This document shows positions 21,508 through 30,244 of a stretch of 35,582 nucleotides of DNA, piece by piece (the stretch's first letter is position 1; each line of letters starts with the position of its first letter). The translations under genes were made by a program, and so were the position numbers. Source of the stretch: a virus. Under the pieces are notes generated by a model. The model saw only the letters and a program-made list of their open reading frames with translations. It made no database searches and was not told the DNA's origin. Location: positions 1 through 35,582 of the IMG/VR virus record IMGVR_UViG_3300035698_007952; one strand, given 5' to 3'.

Positions 21508-23388
21508 ATGAAAGATTATTTATTAATAGAAAAATCGAAATTTTCAATAGCACCACCAAAAGATGCAACAGGAAATGACAAGTACACACTTGAAGGAGTG
21601 TTTACTGAATTCGATTCAGAAAATAGAAACGGAAGGGTCTATACAAAAAAAGAATTTCAACCACACTTTGATGCTTTGAAAAAAGTAATTGATAGTGGGA
21701 CTTGTGTAGGTGAACTTGACCACCCAAAACAATTTGAAACTACATTGAGAAATGTAGCACACAAAATTGAAGATATTTGGATGGACGAAGCTAACAACCG
21801 AGTAATGGGTAGAATTAAACTTTTAGATACCGATGCAGGTAAACAAGCAAAAGCATTAATAGATGGAGGTATTCCATTACACATATCATCAAGAGCAGCA
21901 GGAACTGTTACGGAAAATAAAACTGTTAAAATGCATAAGTTATTCACTTATGATTTAGTTGACACTCCAGGTTTCGCAAATGCACGTTTAGGTGGTATCA
22001 ATGAATCATTTGGTATGTTGAATGAAAGTGCAGAACTTGATGAATTTAGTGATTTCGCTATATATGAAGTTGAAAAGCAAATCAAGTCGGATAATATGGT
22101 TGAATTAAATAACAAAAATAAAGAATTTGAAAAAATGGAATACATCAAAGAAAATGAATTCAATAAGTATACCGATTTCACAAAAGAAGCAATAGATGGA
22201 GTAAAAAGTGACATTGCTGAAATGAAAGAAATTCAGGAAAGTATCATTGAACAAAACGACAGTATTGTTGATGAATATAACAATGCAGATTTTAAATCAA
22301 AATTAAGTAATATTGACAAGAAATTGACAGGTATTGCTGAATGGGCAGACCACGTAAAAGAAGAATTCGATGCTATTAAAGAATCGAAAGAAAAAGACGG
22401 TGGTAAAAAATTAGATGCTAGTGACGAAACTGTTGAATACCATGTTGGTGAAACAGTAGATGGTAAAGTTGTTAGAGCAATCGAAAAAACTGATGATGGT
22501 AAAACAACTATCTATTTCGAAGATGAAGACGAACCAATGATTATGGAAGCACAAGCACCGCTTGCTAGTACAGATTCATTACAAGTTGGACAACCTTATA
22601 AAGACAAAGGAACAATCACTGCAATTGAAGTTCAAGAAGATGGTAGTACTAAAGTTTTTATTGATGCAACTGATGAACCAATCATTATTGCTAAAACACC
22701 AGTAGATGACATTCTTGATGACACTACAATGCAAGAAAAATTAGATACTATGGAAACTAAGTATGCTGATTTAGAAGTAAAGTTTGAAGCAATGGTAAAA
22801 TGGTCTAATCACACTACAACTACTGTAAGTGCATTAGAAAAATGGTCTGACCATTCATCTGATAGTGTGTCTAAATTAGAAGAAAACGCTGATTCTGTTA
22901 CAAAATGGTCTGAGCACGTTACCGAAACAGTTACTAAACTTGAAGAAGGTGTAACAGTAAAAGAAGAAGAAAATACAACCGAAAAAATCAACGAAAATAA
23001 AGTAAGTGATTTTAAGGAGAGTATATATAGTAAGCTAGAGGGAATCTTAGAAGCTAAGGAGCAAAAAGCAACTGATAAAAAATCTCTAAATGAATCTGAA
23101 TCTAATGAAAAGTTAGTCGAGAACGAAAATCCTTTATGGATGGAGTTAATGCCAGCAAAATATGCTGAAACTTGGAAAGGTTTAGATGAAAGCGAAAAAG
23201 GAAGAATTACTAAAAGAGCAAGTCTTTTTGATTTCGTTAAAGAATCAGCAATCAAAGATTTTTGGAACAATGAGTTCACTAAAGAAAATTTGATTAAAGA
23301 GGAAAAAGTAGAAGTAAATATTGAAGTACAACAATCACAATTAGCAGAATCTAGATTAGCGAAAGTTAAAGGTTTTACAATGTTGTAA
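21508..23388 (+). CDS. 21-22: Prohead protease (gp21-like) fused to a scaffold-like domain (gp22-like)
   Basis: A 626-residue protein. Residues 1-165 are the assembly protease: GELDHPKQF with catalytic His72, HISSRAAG with Ser127/128, and YDLVDTPGF with Asp149 or Asp152. Self-cleavage-like motifs INE|S (166) and LNE|S (173) follow directly. The remainder is acidic and scaffold-like: coiled coil (200-290), a tandem pair of beta-modules (about 311-350 and 358-396, sharing VG..., DG.T..., DEP.I), then W-x-x-H coiled-coil repeats at W432, W446 and W467, and a conserved-looking end (WKGLDESEKGRITKRASLF, FWNNEFTKEN). In T4 protease (gp21) and scaffold (gp22) are separate genes of 212 and 269 residues. 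Here one protein would be built into the core and cut itself free. Confidence 0.85.
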   Translation: MKDYLLIEKSKFSIAPPKDATGNDKYTLEGVFTEFDSENRNGRVYTKKEFQPHFDALKKVIDSGTCVGELDHPKQFETTLRNVAHKIEDIWMDEANNRVMGRIKLLDTDAGKQAKALIDGGIPLHISSRAAGTVTENKTVKMHKLFTYDLVDTPGFANARLGGINESFGMLNESAELDEFSDFAIYEVEKQIKSDNMVELNNKNKEFEKMEYIKENEFNKYTDFTKEAIDGVKSDIAEMKEIQESIIEQNDSIVDEYNNADFKSKLSNIDKKLTGIAEWADHVKEEFDAIKESKEKDGGKKLDASDETVEYHVGETVDGKVVRAIEKTDDGKTTIYFEDEDEPMIMEAQAPLASTDSLQVGQPYKDKGTITAIEVQEDGSTKVFIDATDEPIIIAKTPVDDILDDTTMQEKLDTMETKYADLEVKFEAMVKWSNHTTTTVSALEKWSDHSSDSVSKLEENADSVTKWSEHVTETVTKLEEGVTVKEEENTTEKINENKVSDFKESIYSKLEGILEAKEQKATDKKSLNESESNEKLVENENPLWMELMPAKYAETWKGLDESEKGRITKRASLFDFVKESAIKDFWNNEFTKENLIKEEKVEVNIEVQQSQLAESRLAKVKGFTML

Positions 23389-23411
23389 AATATACTTCGA
23401 AAAGTTAAAGA

Positions 23412-23418
23412 TTAAATA
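23412..23418 (+). promoter_or_regulatory. Late promoter-like TTAAATA before the capsid gene
   Basis: TTAAATATAAA, ending 17 bases before the major capsid ATG, a leader length compatible with strong late expression. Confidence 0.55.
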
Positions 23419-23435
23419 TAAAAAAAGTTGTTAAA

Positions 23436-25109
23436 ATGAACAAACATCAATTATTAGAAAACTGGTCTCCAGTTATCGAACAAACGGTTGGAACAGGTAT
23501 AGATGATACTAAAAAAGTATTAATCGCTACAATCTGTCAAATCCAAGAAAACTACGAAGCAAGGCTTCATGGTGGACTAAATGAAAACAACGCTTATGCA
23601 ACATTAGGTTCTGTAAACGGTATGGGTGCTGTATCTTTACCATCTGCAACTGGAAACGGTTGGGGTTCAGGAGCAGGCCAAGCATCAAACGGTTCAGGTG
23701 ACGTACCATACTCACTTTTACCAATAGCAATTCAAGTTGCTAAACAAACTATTGGTTTGGAATTAGTACCAACTATCCCAATGTTTAACTCTCCTGTTGG
23801 AATGTTATCTTATATGGATTTCGTTTACGCAGGTGGTAAAAACGGATATGCTGTACAAAATTCATTGTACCCATCTAACACAGACGGTTCAACTCCAAAT
23901 TCACCAATTTATATCAAAATACCTTTAGATTCTTATGATTTTGCAACTAAAGGAGCGACAGGTACTATTGATGCAACTCCAGTAACAATATTAGGACAAT
24001 CAAGAATTGATGGTTACGCTATCGTGAAATTACCAAATGACTTAGGTGCTGGTGTTTCTGTAGCAACATTAATTCCTTCTGCAACTCCAAGTACTAATGA
24101 TTTAGTATTCTTAGGTGGTACTGCAGGTATCACAGGAAAAGCAGAATTAGTGAAAGCACTAGAAGACCACGTTATTGATTTCTCAACAAACCAAGGTGCT
24201 GCGGCATACAACGGTGTTAAGAAAATGTCAAGAAACGAAGGTGAAACAACTCCAGCAAACGTTGGAAACTTACAATTATTCTCTAAATCAGTAGAGGCTA
24301 AAACTGTACAAGCAGCAGCAGCGGTTACTAGAGAGCAATTAATGGACCTTAGACAATTCGGTATTGATGCAGTAGCACAATCTAACCAATTCTTAGCAAA
24401 TGAAATGACGCAAGTTATTAATGCTGACATCTTAGGTGAGATTTTCGGATTAGGTTTAACTAACCATACAAATATCCAAGCAGTTAGTGGTAGAAACTAT
24501 CACTTAATCTTAGATTCTGCAGCTGGTGACTACCAAGTAGGTGTTGGAGCAGGAACACAATTAACAGGATTCTGGAACTACTTCCCAGTAGGAACTGAAG
24601 TTAAAGGTGTTGATGTAGCAAACTTAGGTGCTGAGAACTTAGGAACAAGACAAAGAAGATTAATGTCTAGAATGTTAATGTCTGCTAACATCATTTCTGT
24701 AAGAGGAAGAAGAGGACCAGCTACATTCGCTGTTTGTTCTGGTGGTGTTGCAAGTGGATTCCAAGATTGTGCAGGTTTCGTACCTTACCCAATCGCAAAC
24801 ACTATTAACCAAGTACCAGGTGCTTTATACCCACTAGGAACATTGGCAGGTGTTGCAATCTACGTAGACCCTGGCATGGGATGGGAAGATGGAAGAATTG
24901 CATTAGGAAGAAAAGGAGACGGTAACACACCAGGTCTTGTATTCATGCCTTACGTAATGGCTGACACAGTTGAAACAATTGCAGAAGGTACTATGGGACC
25001 AAAAATGCAAATGAAATCTAGATACGCTCTAGTTCACGCTGGACATCACCCAGAGACTATGTACTTGACAATCGGTACAGAAAACTTTGTAGATGGTGGT
25101 TGGGCATAA
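23436..25109 (+). CDS. 23: Major capsid protein (gp23-like)
   Basis: A 557-residue HK97-fold capsid protein (T4 gp23 is 521). The N-terminal 50 residues look like a cleaved delta domain ending GGLNE|N (E50), fitting the prohead protease. The mature part opens NNAYATLGSVNGMGAVSLPS; later landmarks are IQVAKQTIGLELVPTIPMFN, PVGMLSYMDFVYAG, the E-loop region, the core helix AAVTREQLMDLRQFGIDAVA and FVPYPIANTINQVPGALYPL. Its codon usage is more C-rich in third positions than the neighbours (many TAC, AAC, CCA), as expected for a highly expressed gene. It is followed by a strong terminator. Confidence 0.94.
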   Translation: MNKHQLLENWSPVIEQTVGTGIDDTKKVLIATICQIQENYEARLHGGLNENNAYATLGSVNGMGAVSLPSATGNGWGSGAGQASNGSGDVPYSLLPIAIQVAKQTIGLELVPTIPMFNSPVGMLSYMDFVYAGGKNGYAVQNSLYPSNTDGSTPNSPIYIKIPLDSYDFATKGATGTIDATPVTILGQSRIDGYAIVKLPNDLGAGVSVATLIPSATPSTNDLVFLGGTAGITGKAELVKALEDHVIDFSTNQGAAAYNGVKKMSRNEGETTPANVGNLQLFSKSVEAKTVQAAAAVTREQLMDLRQFGIDAVAQSNQFLANEMTQVINADILGEIFGLGLTNHTNIQAVSGRNYHLILDSAAGDYQVGVGAGTQLTGFWNYFPVGTEVKGVDVANLGAENLGTRQRRLMSRMLMSANIISVRGRRGPATFAVCSGGVASGFQDCAGFVPYPIANTINQVPGALYPLGTLAGVAIYVDPGMGWEDGRIALGRKGDGNTPGLVFMPYVMADTVETIAEGTMGPKMQMKSRYALVHAGHHPETMYLTIGTENFVDGGWA

Positions 25110-25137
25110 TACCTAACACATACAAATAAAACTAAAA

Positions 25138-25166
25138 GGGAAACATTAATTTGTTTCCCTTTTTTT
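25138..25166 (+). terminator. Rho-independent terminator after the capsid gene
   Basis: GGGAAAC (25138-25144) and GTTTCCC (25153-25159) with seven T after. Identical stem and loop to the element at 41-62. Confidence 0.92.
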
Positions 25167-25170
25167 ATGA

Positions 25171-25177
25171 TTAAATA
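25171..25177 (+). promoter_or_regulatory. Late promoter-like TTAAATA
   Basis: Lies 5 bases beyond the capsid terminator T-run and ends 18 bases before the ATG at 25196, restarting transcription for the next gene. Confidence 0.5.
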
Positions 25178-25195
25178 TTTAAAATATACATCAAC

Positions 25196-26221
25196 ATGAC
25201 AAATATAGATAACACATTAAACGAAGAAGATTTAGGATTTTTAAAAGCATACCTAGATACTGAGGAAAAGAAACGAGCATTCCTTATTACTTATATGTAC
25301 ATTCTTAATGTAGGTATGGGAGATGGAATATCAGAAGAAAATGTATCTGTTGATAGTCTTGAACTTGCAATAAACGAAAGCGAATCAGATAAAGAGCCAA
25401 TAGAACTAAATGAAGGTCTTATAGGGAACGTATTATCATTCATGAAAGGTAAGAATGCAATAGGGAAGTATTATAAGGGTTTAGATGGTGCAGCGAAACA
25501 ATATATCAAATCTGCGAAGAATATTGATAAAATGGACCAAGATAAGAAAGCCGGTAAAAGAGATGTTGCATTAAAACAATACAATGCTACAGTTAAAGCA
25601 TTAAACGATGTAAAGAATGATATTGATGAATTGAAAAAAGATTCTATGATACTACAAAAGTATGATTCTTTCTCGAATAACAAATATAAAATTAAACTAT
25701 TTTTAACAGGTCGTAAAGCAGACATTAGTTTATCTAAACTAAAAGGATATGAAGATAAGATTGATGACATCAAAAGAAAGAATCAAGAACTTAAAACAGA
25801 TATTGATGCAGCAAACAAAGAAGCAGACGATAAGAAAGAAGATGAACCTAAAGAAGATGAACCAAAAACAGGTGAAGATGTACAAGGTGATTTAGATAAG
25901 AAAATCAAAGATTCAGAAGATAATGAAAAGGCAACAGAGGAATCTGGAAAGAATGCTGAAAAGAAAGAAAAACTTATCAAACAAAAGGATGATTTAAAAG
26001 TTGAAAAGAAAAAACTTGAAAATTTAGTTAAAAGAAACAAAGACAATCCATCAGAAGCAAGAAACTTAGAATTATTGAAGTTGCAAAAACAAATGAACAC
26101 ATTAACTACTCAGATAGAGAAACTTAGTGAAAGTGTTCTACCTTTATCATTTTATTATGAATTATCAGACCTTAAAGAATCTATACAATGCTTAGAAAAC
26201 TCAATAGACGAAAGACTGTAA
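25196..26221 (+). CDS. Probable prohead core or internal head protein
   Basis: A 341-residue, very charged, mostly coiled-coil protein. No enzymatic motif. Protease-type cut motifs are visible near the front: INE|S after residue 61 and LNE|G after residue 73, so a propeptide might be removed as in T4 core and internal proteins. The middle (about 200-290) is nearly all Lys/Glu/Asp (ADDKKEDEPKEDEPK), then a heptad-rich helix (LVKRNKDNPSEARNLELLKL). It directly follows the capsid gene with its own late-type promoter. The role as core/scaffold or packaged protein is inferred from position, charge and cut sites. Confidence 0.6.
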   Translation: MTNIDNTLNEEDLGFLKAYLDTEEKKRAFLITYMYILNVGMGDGISEENVSVDSLELAINESESDKEPIELNEGLIGNVLSFMKGKNAIGKYYKGLDGAAKQYIKSAKNIDKMDQDKKAGKRDVALKQYNATVKALNDVKNDIDELKKDSMILQKYDSFSNNKYKIKLFLTGRKADISLSKLKGYEDKIDDIKRKNQELKTDIDAANKEADDKKEDEPKEDEPKTGEDVQGDLDKKIKDSEDNEKATEESGKNAEKKEKLIKQKDDLKVEKKKLENLVKRNKDNPSEARNLELLKLQKQMNTLTTQIEKLSESVLPLSFYYELSDLKESIQCLENSIDERL

Positions 26222-26829
26222 GGAAAAACTTTCATACAGACGTAACATATCAAAGAATATTACTTGACAAGGCATCATTACAAGAAAGAACTGTATTCAC
26301 AACTAATAAAGTTGGACAAAGGTTCTTCGATGATGATTTGTTTTGTAATATATTGATTCAAAGAGATAAGTTTATGATGAATAAACTTACAGGACACCAA
26401 ACCAAACGATTATTTCCATTTTATCCTAGTTATATCCCTTTAGTGGACGCTAAAATAATATTATCGAAAGATGAATACTATTGGACTGCAAATACGATTG
26501 AATATCCTTGTATAAGATGCGATAAAACAACTACAGCGTTCTTAGGTGATTTTAAATTGAAAAATGTTTTGTGTGGTCAATGTATAGAGGACCACTATAT
26601 AAATAAAAAAGGAATATTCGATAAACGTTTACACGACCACGAATATTCCAAATATCATCAAAATTTCTATATCATCAACAAAGAACACCAAAGTAAAATT
26701 TTTAGTAAACTCATTAAGAGAGAGAAATCTTTATATTCTGATGATAATACATTAAGAAAGGGTTTGAAAATAAGTTACACAACTAAATTACAAACTATTG
26801 AAAAGGTTTTTAAGTCCTTGACAAAATAA
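26188..26829 (+). CDS. Hypothetical protein with two C-x-x-C zinc-type pairs
   Basis: A 213-residue basic protein. It overlaps the preceding gene by 34 bases. A treble-clef or ribbon-type site is suggested by YPCIRCDKTTT (near 109) and VLCGQCIEDHYI (near 132). The N-terminus is rich in Arg/Lys (MLRKLNRRKTVRKNF), and the C-terminus is helical and basic. Nucleic-acid binding is plausible but not shown. Its last 20 bases overlap the convergent minus-strand gene, with no terminator between them. Confidence 0.6.
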   Translation: MLRKLNRRKTVRKNFHTDVTYQRILLDKASLQERTVFTTNKVGQRFFDDDLFCNILIQRDKFMMNKLTGHQTKRLFPFYPSYIPLVDAKIILSKDEYYWTANTIEYPCIRCDKTTTAFLGDFKLKNVLCGQCIEDHYINKKGIFDKRLHDHEYSKYHQNFYIINKEHQSKIFSKLIKREKSLYSDDNTLRKGLKISYTTKLQTIEKVFKSLTK

Positions 26830-27478
26830 ACTTCAAGAGGTATGGTATTATTGTACCTTTTGAATGTAATGATATTGTTGTTTTAACTTCTAGTACATTG
26901 TTTTCTTCGTCATCTACATACATTGTTTCCGAATGAAATGAACCTAAATAATCAACAACACCTTTTTTAGATATTGTAAAGTGTTCGATGATATTACAAT
27001 TACACATTTCGATATAAACGTGTAGATTTTTTCTACGGTCTTTAATCTCTTTACGATGTACTATAATACTATCTTTAATGAAAGTAATACCCATTTGTAA
27101 TTCAAGGTACTTGCGTTTCAACTTACTTAGACTTCTATCTACAATTTCATCAACTTCTTGCATTTCATAAGAGGCATCAGGTAATTCATAGATATAATTG
27201 AATAGTTTTTCACTTTCTTTATCTTTGTTGACAATCTCATACGTAGATATGAAACATTCCATATCCTTGAATCTTTTTTCAAGTGTATATAATTCTTGAA
27301 ACAAAAATCCTTTATTCACATTTTCATCCATTCTTTGGAAATATGAAAGTAATTTATAGTGTTTATGTTCAACATCAATAGGTTCTTCAATGAACCATGT
27401 GTTTGGAAATACGTTTTCGGTATAATGTTTGTCTTCGAACGTAATTTTTTCTGCATCAATAAAATATTCTGTGCTCAT
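26810..27478 (-). CDS. Hypothetical 222-residue protein, minus strand
   Basis: An unrecognised acidic protein, MSTEYFIDAEKITFEDKHY onward, with long amphipathic helices in the middle (ELYTLEKRFKDMECFIS, VDRSLSKLKRKYLELQMG) and beta-type strands near the end (CNCNIIEHFTISKKGVVDYL). It is one of only two minus-strand genes in the window and runs divergently from gp44, so the 48 bases between them must hold two promoters or the start of a shared control site. Probably an early accessory gene. No sign that it is mobile. Confidence 0.6.
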   Translation of the reverse strand: MSTEYFIDAEKITFEDKHYTENVFPNTWFIEEPIDVEHKHYKLLSYFQRMDENVNKGFLFQELYTLEKRFKDMECFISTYEIVNKDKESEKLFNYIYELPDASYEMQEVDEIVDRSLSKLKRKYLELQMGITFIKDSIIVHRKEIKDRRKNLHVYIEMCNCNIIEHFTISKKGVVDYLGSFHSETMYVDDEENNVLEVKTTISLHSKGTIIPYLLKFILSRT

Positions 27479-27526
27479 TTGGGTTTTAATTAGTGTAAAA
27501 ACTATTTATAAGATACAATATTTAAT

Positions 27527-28480
27527 ATGAGTTTAAAGAACAACATTTGGGTTGAAAAGTACAGACCACAGACATTAGAAGATTTAATTATTCCTGAAAG
27601 AGTGTACAATAAGTTCAAAGATGGTAAGTTGAATAACCACGTTTTGTTACATGGTAGTCCAGGACTAGGTAAAACAAGTTTAGCAAAGATTATTGCAAAA
27701 GGATGTGTGAGTTTACCTATTAACTGTTCACTAGATACAAGTGTTGACAACGTAAGGACTAAAATTACAGAATTTTGTTCTAATATTTCGATTATACATG
27801 GGAAGACCGCACAAAAAGTAGTAATACTTGATGAGTTTGATGGTGTTTCTGATGCATACCTTAAAGCAATGAGAGGTGTAATTGAGAAATTCGCTGGAAC
27901 AACACGTTTTATTGCAACATGTAACTACATTCAAAAGATTCCGGACAATGTTCAATCTAGATTTGATTGTATAAATTTCGATTTCCCTAAAGAAGAAGAA
28001 AAATACTTAAAGAAAAAATACTTAATGCGTTTCAATGAAATTTGTAAAGCAGAAGGTATGACAGTTGAACCTAAAGTAATGGGTAAAATTGTATTGAAAC
28101 ATTTCCCAGATTTAAGAAGTACTATTACTTTCTTACAAGGAATGTACGAAGAGGGTAAAACAACTATTACCGAAGATGATTTGACAACCTTTAAAGGTGA
28201 ACACAAAGATTTATTCGATAATATCACAGACAACGGTCAAACATTCATAGATTTATACTCTTTCACATACAAAAACTATGTGAACAACGAAGATGGTGTG
28301 TTTTCATCATTAGGAAAAGATTTCGTAGATTACTTAATTAAGAAGGGAGTAGATTCTAACAAAGTAGGTAACGTAATTGTAGAAGTTGCTGACTACACTT
28401 ACAAGTCTAATTTTGTTATTGACAAATTCGTTACATTATCAGCTTGTTTACAAAAAATAAAACGTACATTAAATGACTAA
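27527..28480 (+). CDS. 44: Clamp loader large subunit (gp44-like AAA+ ATPase)
   Basis: A 317-residue protein (T4 gp44 is 319). Seen: the clamp loader signature NNIWVEKYRPQTLEDLI (4-20), Walker A HGSPGLGKTSLAK (near 43), Walker B VVILDEFDGV (near 99), sensor 1 FIATCNYIQKIP (near 127), and an arginine-finger SRFD (near 144) in the SRC-like position. With the small subunit it opens the gp45 clamp and loads it at primer ends. It overlaps the following RNase H gene by 8 bases, and that gene overlaps gp62, so the three are tightly coupled. Confidence 0.93.
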   Translation: MSLKNNIWVEKYRPQTLEDLIIPERVYNKFKDGKLNNHVLLHGSPGLGKTSLAKIIAKGCVSLPINCSLDTSVDNVRTKITEFCSNISIIHGKTAQKVVILDEFDGVSDAYLKAMRGVIEKFAGTTRFIATCNYIQKIPDNVQSRFDCINFDFPKEEEKYLKKKYLMRFNEICKAEGMTVEPKVMGKIVLKHFPDLRSTITFLQGMYEEGKTTITEDDLTTFKGEHKDLFDNITDNGQTFIDLYSFTYKNYVNNEDGVFSSLGKDFVDYLIKKGVDSNKVGNVIVEVADYTYKSNFVIDKFVTLSACLQKIKRTLND

Positions 28481-29795
28481 GTTCACATTAATAATTGATG
28501 GTAATTATTTTTTATATTCTACATTGAGTGTAATTCAATTGTTCGACAAAAAGAATGTTATGTTCTTAAAAACGAATGATGAAGAGACCTTGAGAAAGGA
28601 TAGTAATTTTCTATTAGAAAAGTTAGCACAGGTATATGCAAAAGATATTAGAAGTATCAGTCCTATATTAGAAGATGTTATTATCACTGTTGATGATTCT
28701 AATTCTTGGCGTAAGGATTTATACCTTTCAAAGAATTACAAAGGAATAACAAAAACGTTATCTTTAGAAGAACGAATTGCGTATTTCAAAGATAATATTG
28801 CAGAACCAGGTGAAGGTTGGCCAGGTGAAGATGCTGAACTAATAAAATTCTTAAATGAAAAGAAAGTTCCAACTACTGCAAACAAAGATTTAAAATATAA
28901 AGGTAATAGAAACAAGGATGAAAGTTTAAATTGGAATCACATTTTCAAAACGTTCGATAACTTTCTAAAAGGTGTAGCAGTACATTCTGGTGTTAAGTTT
29001 AAAACAATCCCTGGTTGTGAAGCTGATGATTTAATCTTTGTACATTCAAGTTATTTGAATAGTAAAGGGAAAAGTACAATCATATATTCTGGTGATGGGG
29101 ATTTAAAACAATGTGTAGGTTTTGATAAATCTAAAAACACATTCACGATTCAATATCAAAAACAAAATAGAAAGATTTGGGTTGATAGAGAAACTGCTTT
29201 ATATCTTAAAGAAAATAAAACTTCATATACTGTTGATTGTATAAAATCAGTGGTAGTAAATACCTCTTGTAAGCTAATAGTAGTTAATCCATTTGAGGTC
29301 GTTTTAAGCAAAGTTCTTGGTGGTGACATATCAGATAATATATTTTCTATTATCGTTGAACCACGACAGTATAAAACGGGTAAGATGAAGGGTGAGTGGA
29401 AAGAAGTGAAAGTTTCAGACTCTGTCATTACTAATATACAAAAAGAAATCGAATTTTCCAAATATAATGTAGAAGATTTGTTCCGTTCTGAGTTTAAAAG
29501 GAAACTAGCAAGTTCAACTATTAGAAACTTCAAATCACAAAACAGATATAGTTTAGAAGACATCGAAAACAACGTAGATGTTAATACGAATTTAGTTCTT
29601 TTACACAAAGACACAATTCCATCTGATTTATATTCTGCAATTTTTGATTGGTGTGAAATGGTTGAAAAGAAAAAGAAATGTGAATTGAAAAAACAATTTG
29701 ATTACAAGCATTTGCTTCAAGCAATTCCTATGTATGATAAGAAATTACAAGACAACGCTAATAGCGCCAGTATATTTAAAGAATTAGGTTTATGA
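28473..29795 (+). CDS. rnh: RNase H / 5' flap nuclease (T4 Rnh-like)
   Basis: A 440-residue FEN-type 5'-3' nuclease that removes RNA primers from Okazaki fragments. Metal-binding acidic motifs are in order: LIIDGNYFLY (6-15), VIITVDDSNSWRKDLY (near 69), PGCEADDLIFVHS (near 183), IYSGDGDLKQCVGF (near 203), and LGGDISDNIFSI (near 285) in the helix-2-turn-helix-like region. It is longer than T4 Rnh (305 residues), with extra sequence between the second and third motifs (about 85-150) and a longer C-terminus. The unusual position between gp44 and gp62 breaks the adjacent 44-62 order of T4. Confidence 0.85.
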   Translation: MTKFTLIIDGNYFLYSTLSVIQLFDKKNVMFLKTNDEETLRKDSNFLLEKLAQVYAKDIRSISPILEDVIITVDDSNSWRKDLYLSKNYKGITKTLSLEERIAYFKDNIAEPGEGWPGEDAELIKFLNEKKVPTTANKDLKYKGNRNKDESLNWNHIFKTFDNFLKGVAVHSGVKFKTIPGCEADDLIFVHSSYLNSKGKSTIIYSGDGDLKQCVGFDKSKNTFTIQYQKQNRKIWVDRETALYLKENKTSYTVDCIKSVVVNTSCKLIVVNPFEVVLSKVLGGDISDNIFSIIVEPRQYKTGKMKGEWKEVKVSDSVITNIQKEIEFSKYNVEDLFRSEFKRKLASSTIRNFKSQNRYSLEDIENNVDVNTNLVLLHKDTIPSDLYSAIFDWCEMVEKKKKCELKKQFDYKHLLQAIPMYDKKLQDNANSASIFKELGL

Positions 29796-30235
29796 TAGTA
29801 ATTAAGTCACCATTTGATATTTTGAATCATCTAGGTAAAGAATCTTATTATGAAATATCAAACATAGATAAGAAACGTAATGCATTCATCGTTAATAGAA
29901 TGTTATCTAGAGCATTGCCCGAAGTTTCATTTAATATGACACACATGAGAGTTGTACCAGAAAGTACAGTAGACTTTTGGAATCAAGCATTTTTCGATTT
30001 CGGTAAGATAGCACAAGGTATGAAAATGTTAGCATACATTAGAAAAGTACTAAGGGTTTCAATGGCCGGTGCAAAAAAGAAAGCAAAGTCAAAGATAGAT
30101 AAAGACCTCGCTAAATCTTATATGCAAATATCTAAAATAGGAACAAAAGAGTTCAATGTTTTAGTAGAATACTACGAAAAAGACTTGATTAAATATTTAA
30201 ATAAGTTTTCGAAAATGTTGGAAACGACTAAATAA
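29792..30235 (+). CDS. 62: Probable clamp loader small subunit (gp62-like)
   Basis: A 147-residue protein. The block NAFIVNRMLSRALPEV (near 28-43), followed by FNMTHMRVV, fits the F-x-V-N-R-x-L-S pattern I know from gp62 of T4 relatives. The expected pairing with gp44, the immediate operon context and size (T4 gp62 is 187 residues) support it. The middle is basic (MAGAKKKAKSKIDKDLAKSY). It overlaps rnh by 4 bases (ATGA). It has no ATPase motif, as expected. The weak sequence signal leaves room for doubt. Confidence 0.6.
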   Translation: MIVIKSPFDILNHLGKESYYEISNIDKKRNAFIVNRMLSRALPEVSFNMTHMRVVPESTVDFWNQAFFDFGKIAQGMKMLAYIRKVLRVSMAGAKKKAKSKIDKDLAKSYMQISKIGTKEFNVLVEYYEKDLIKYLNKFSKMLETTK

Positions 30236-30244
30236 CAATCAATT

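Noticed and set aside
22809-23279. Long minus-strand open frame (156 codons) opposite the scaffold region
   Set aside because: Mirror of a highly charged, repeat-bearing coding region; Ser/Leu/Phe-rich with no motif. It is a shadow of the true gene.
25783-26100. Minus-strand open frame opposite the Lys/Glu-rich core protein
   Set aside because: Poly-Ser/Phe product typical of antisense of AAA/GAA codons; no independent support.
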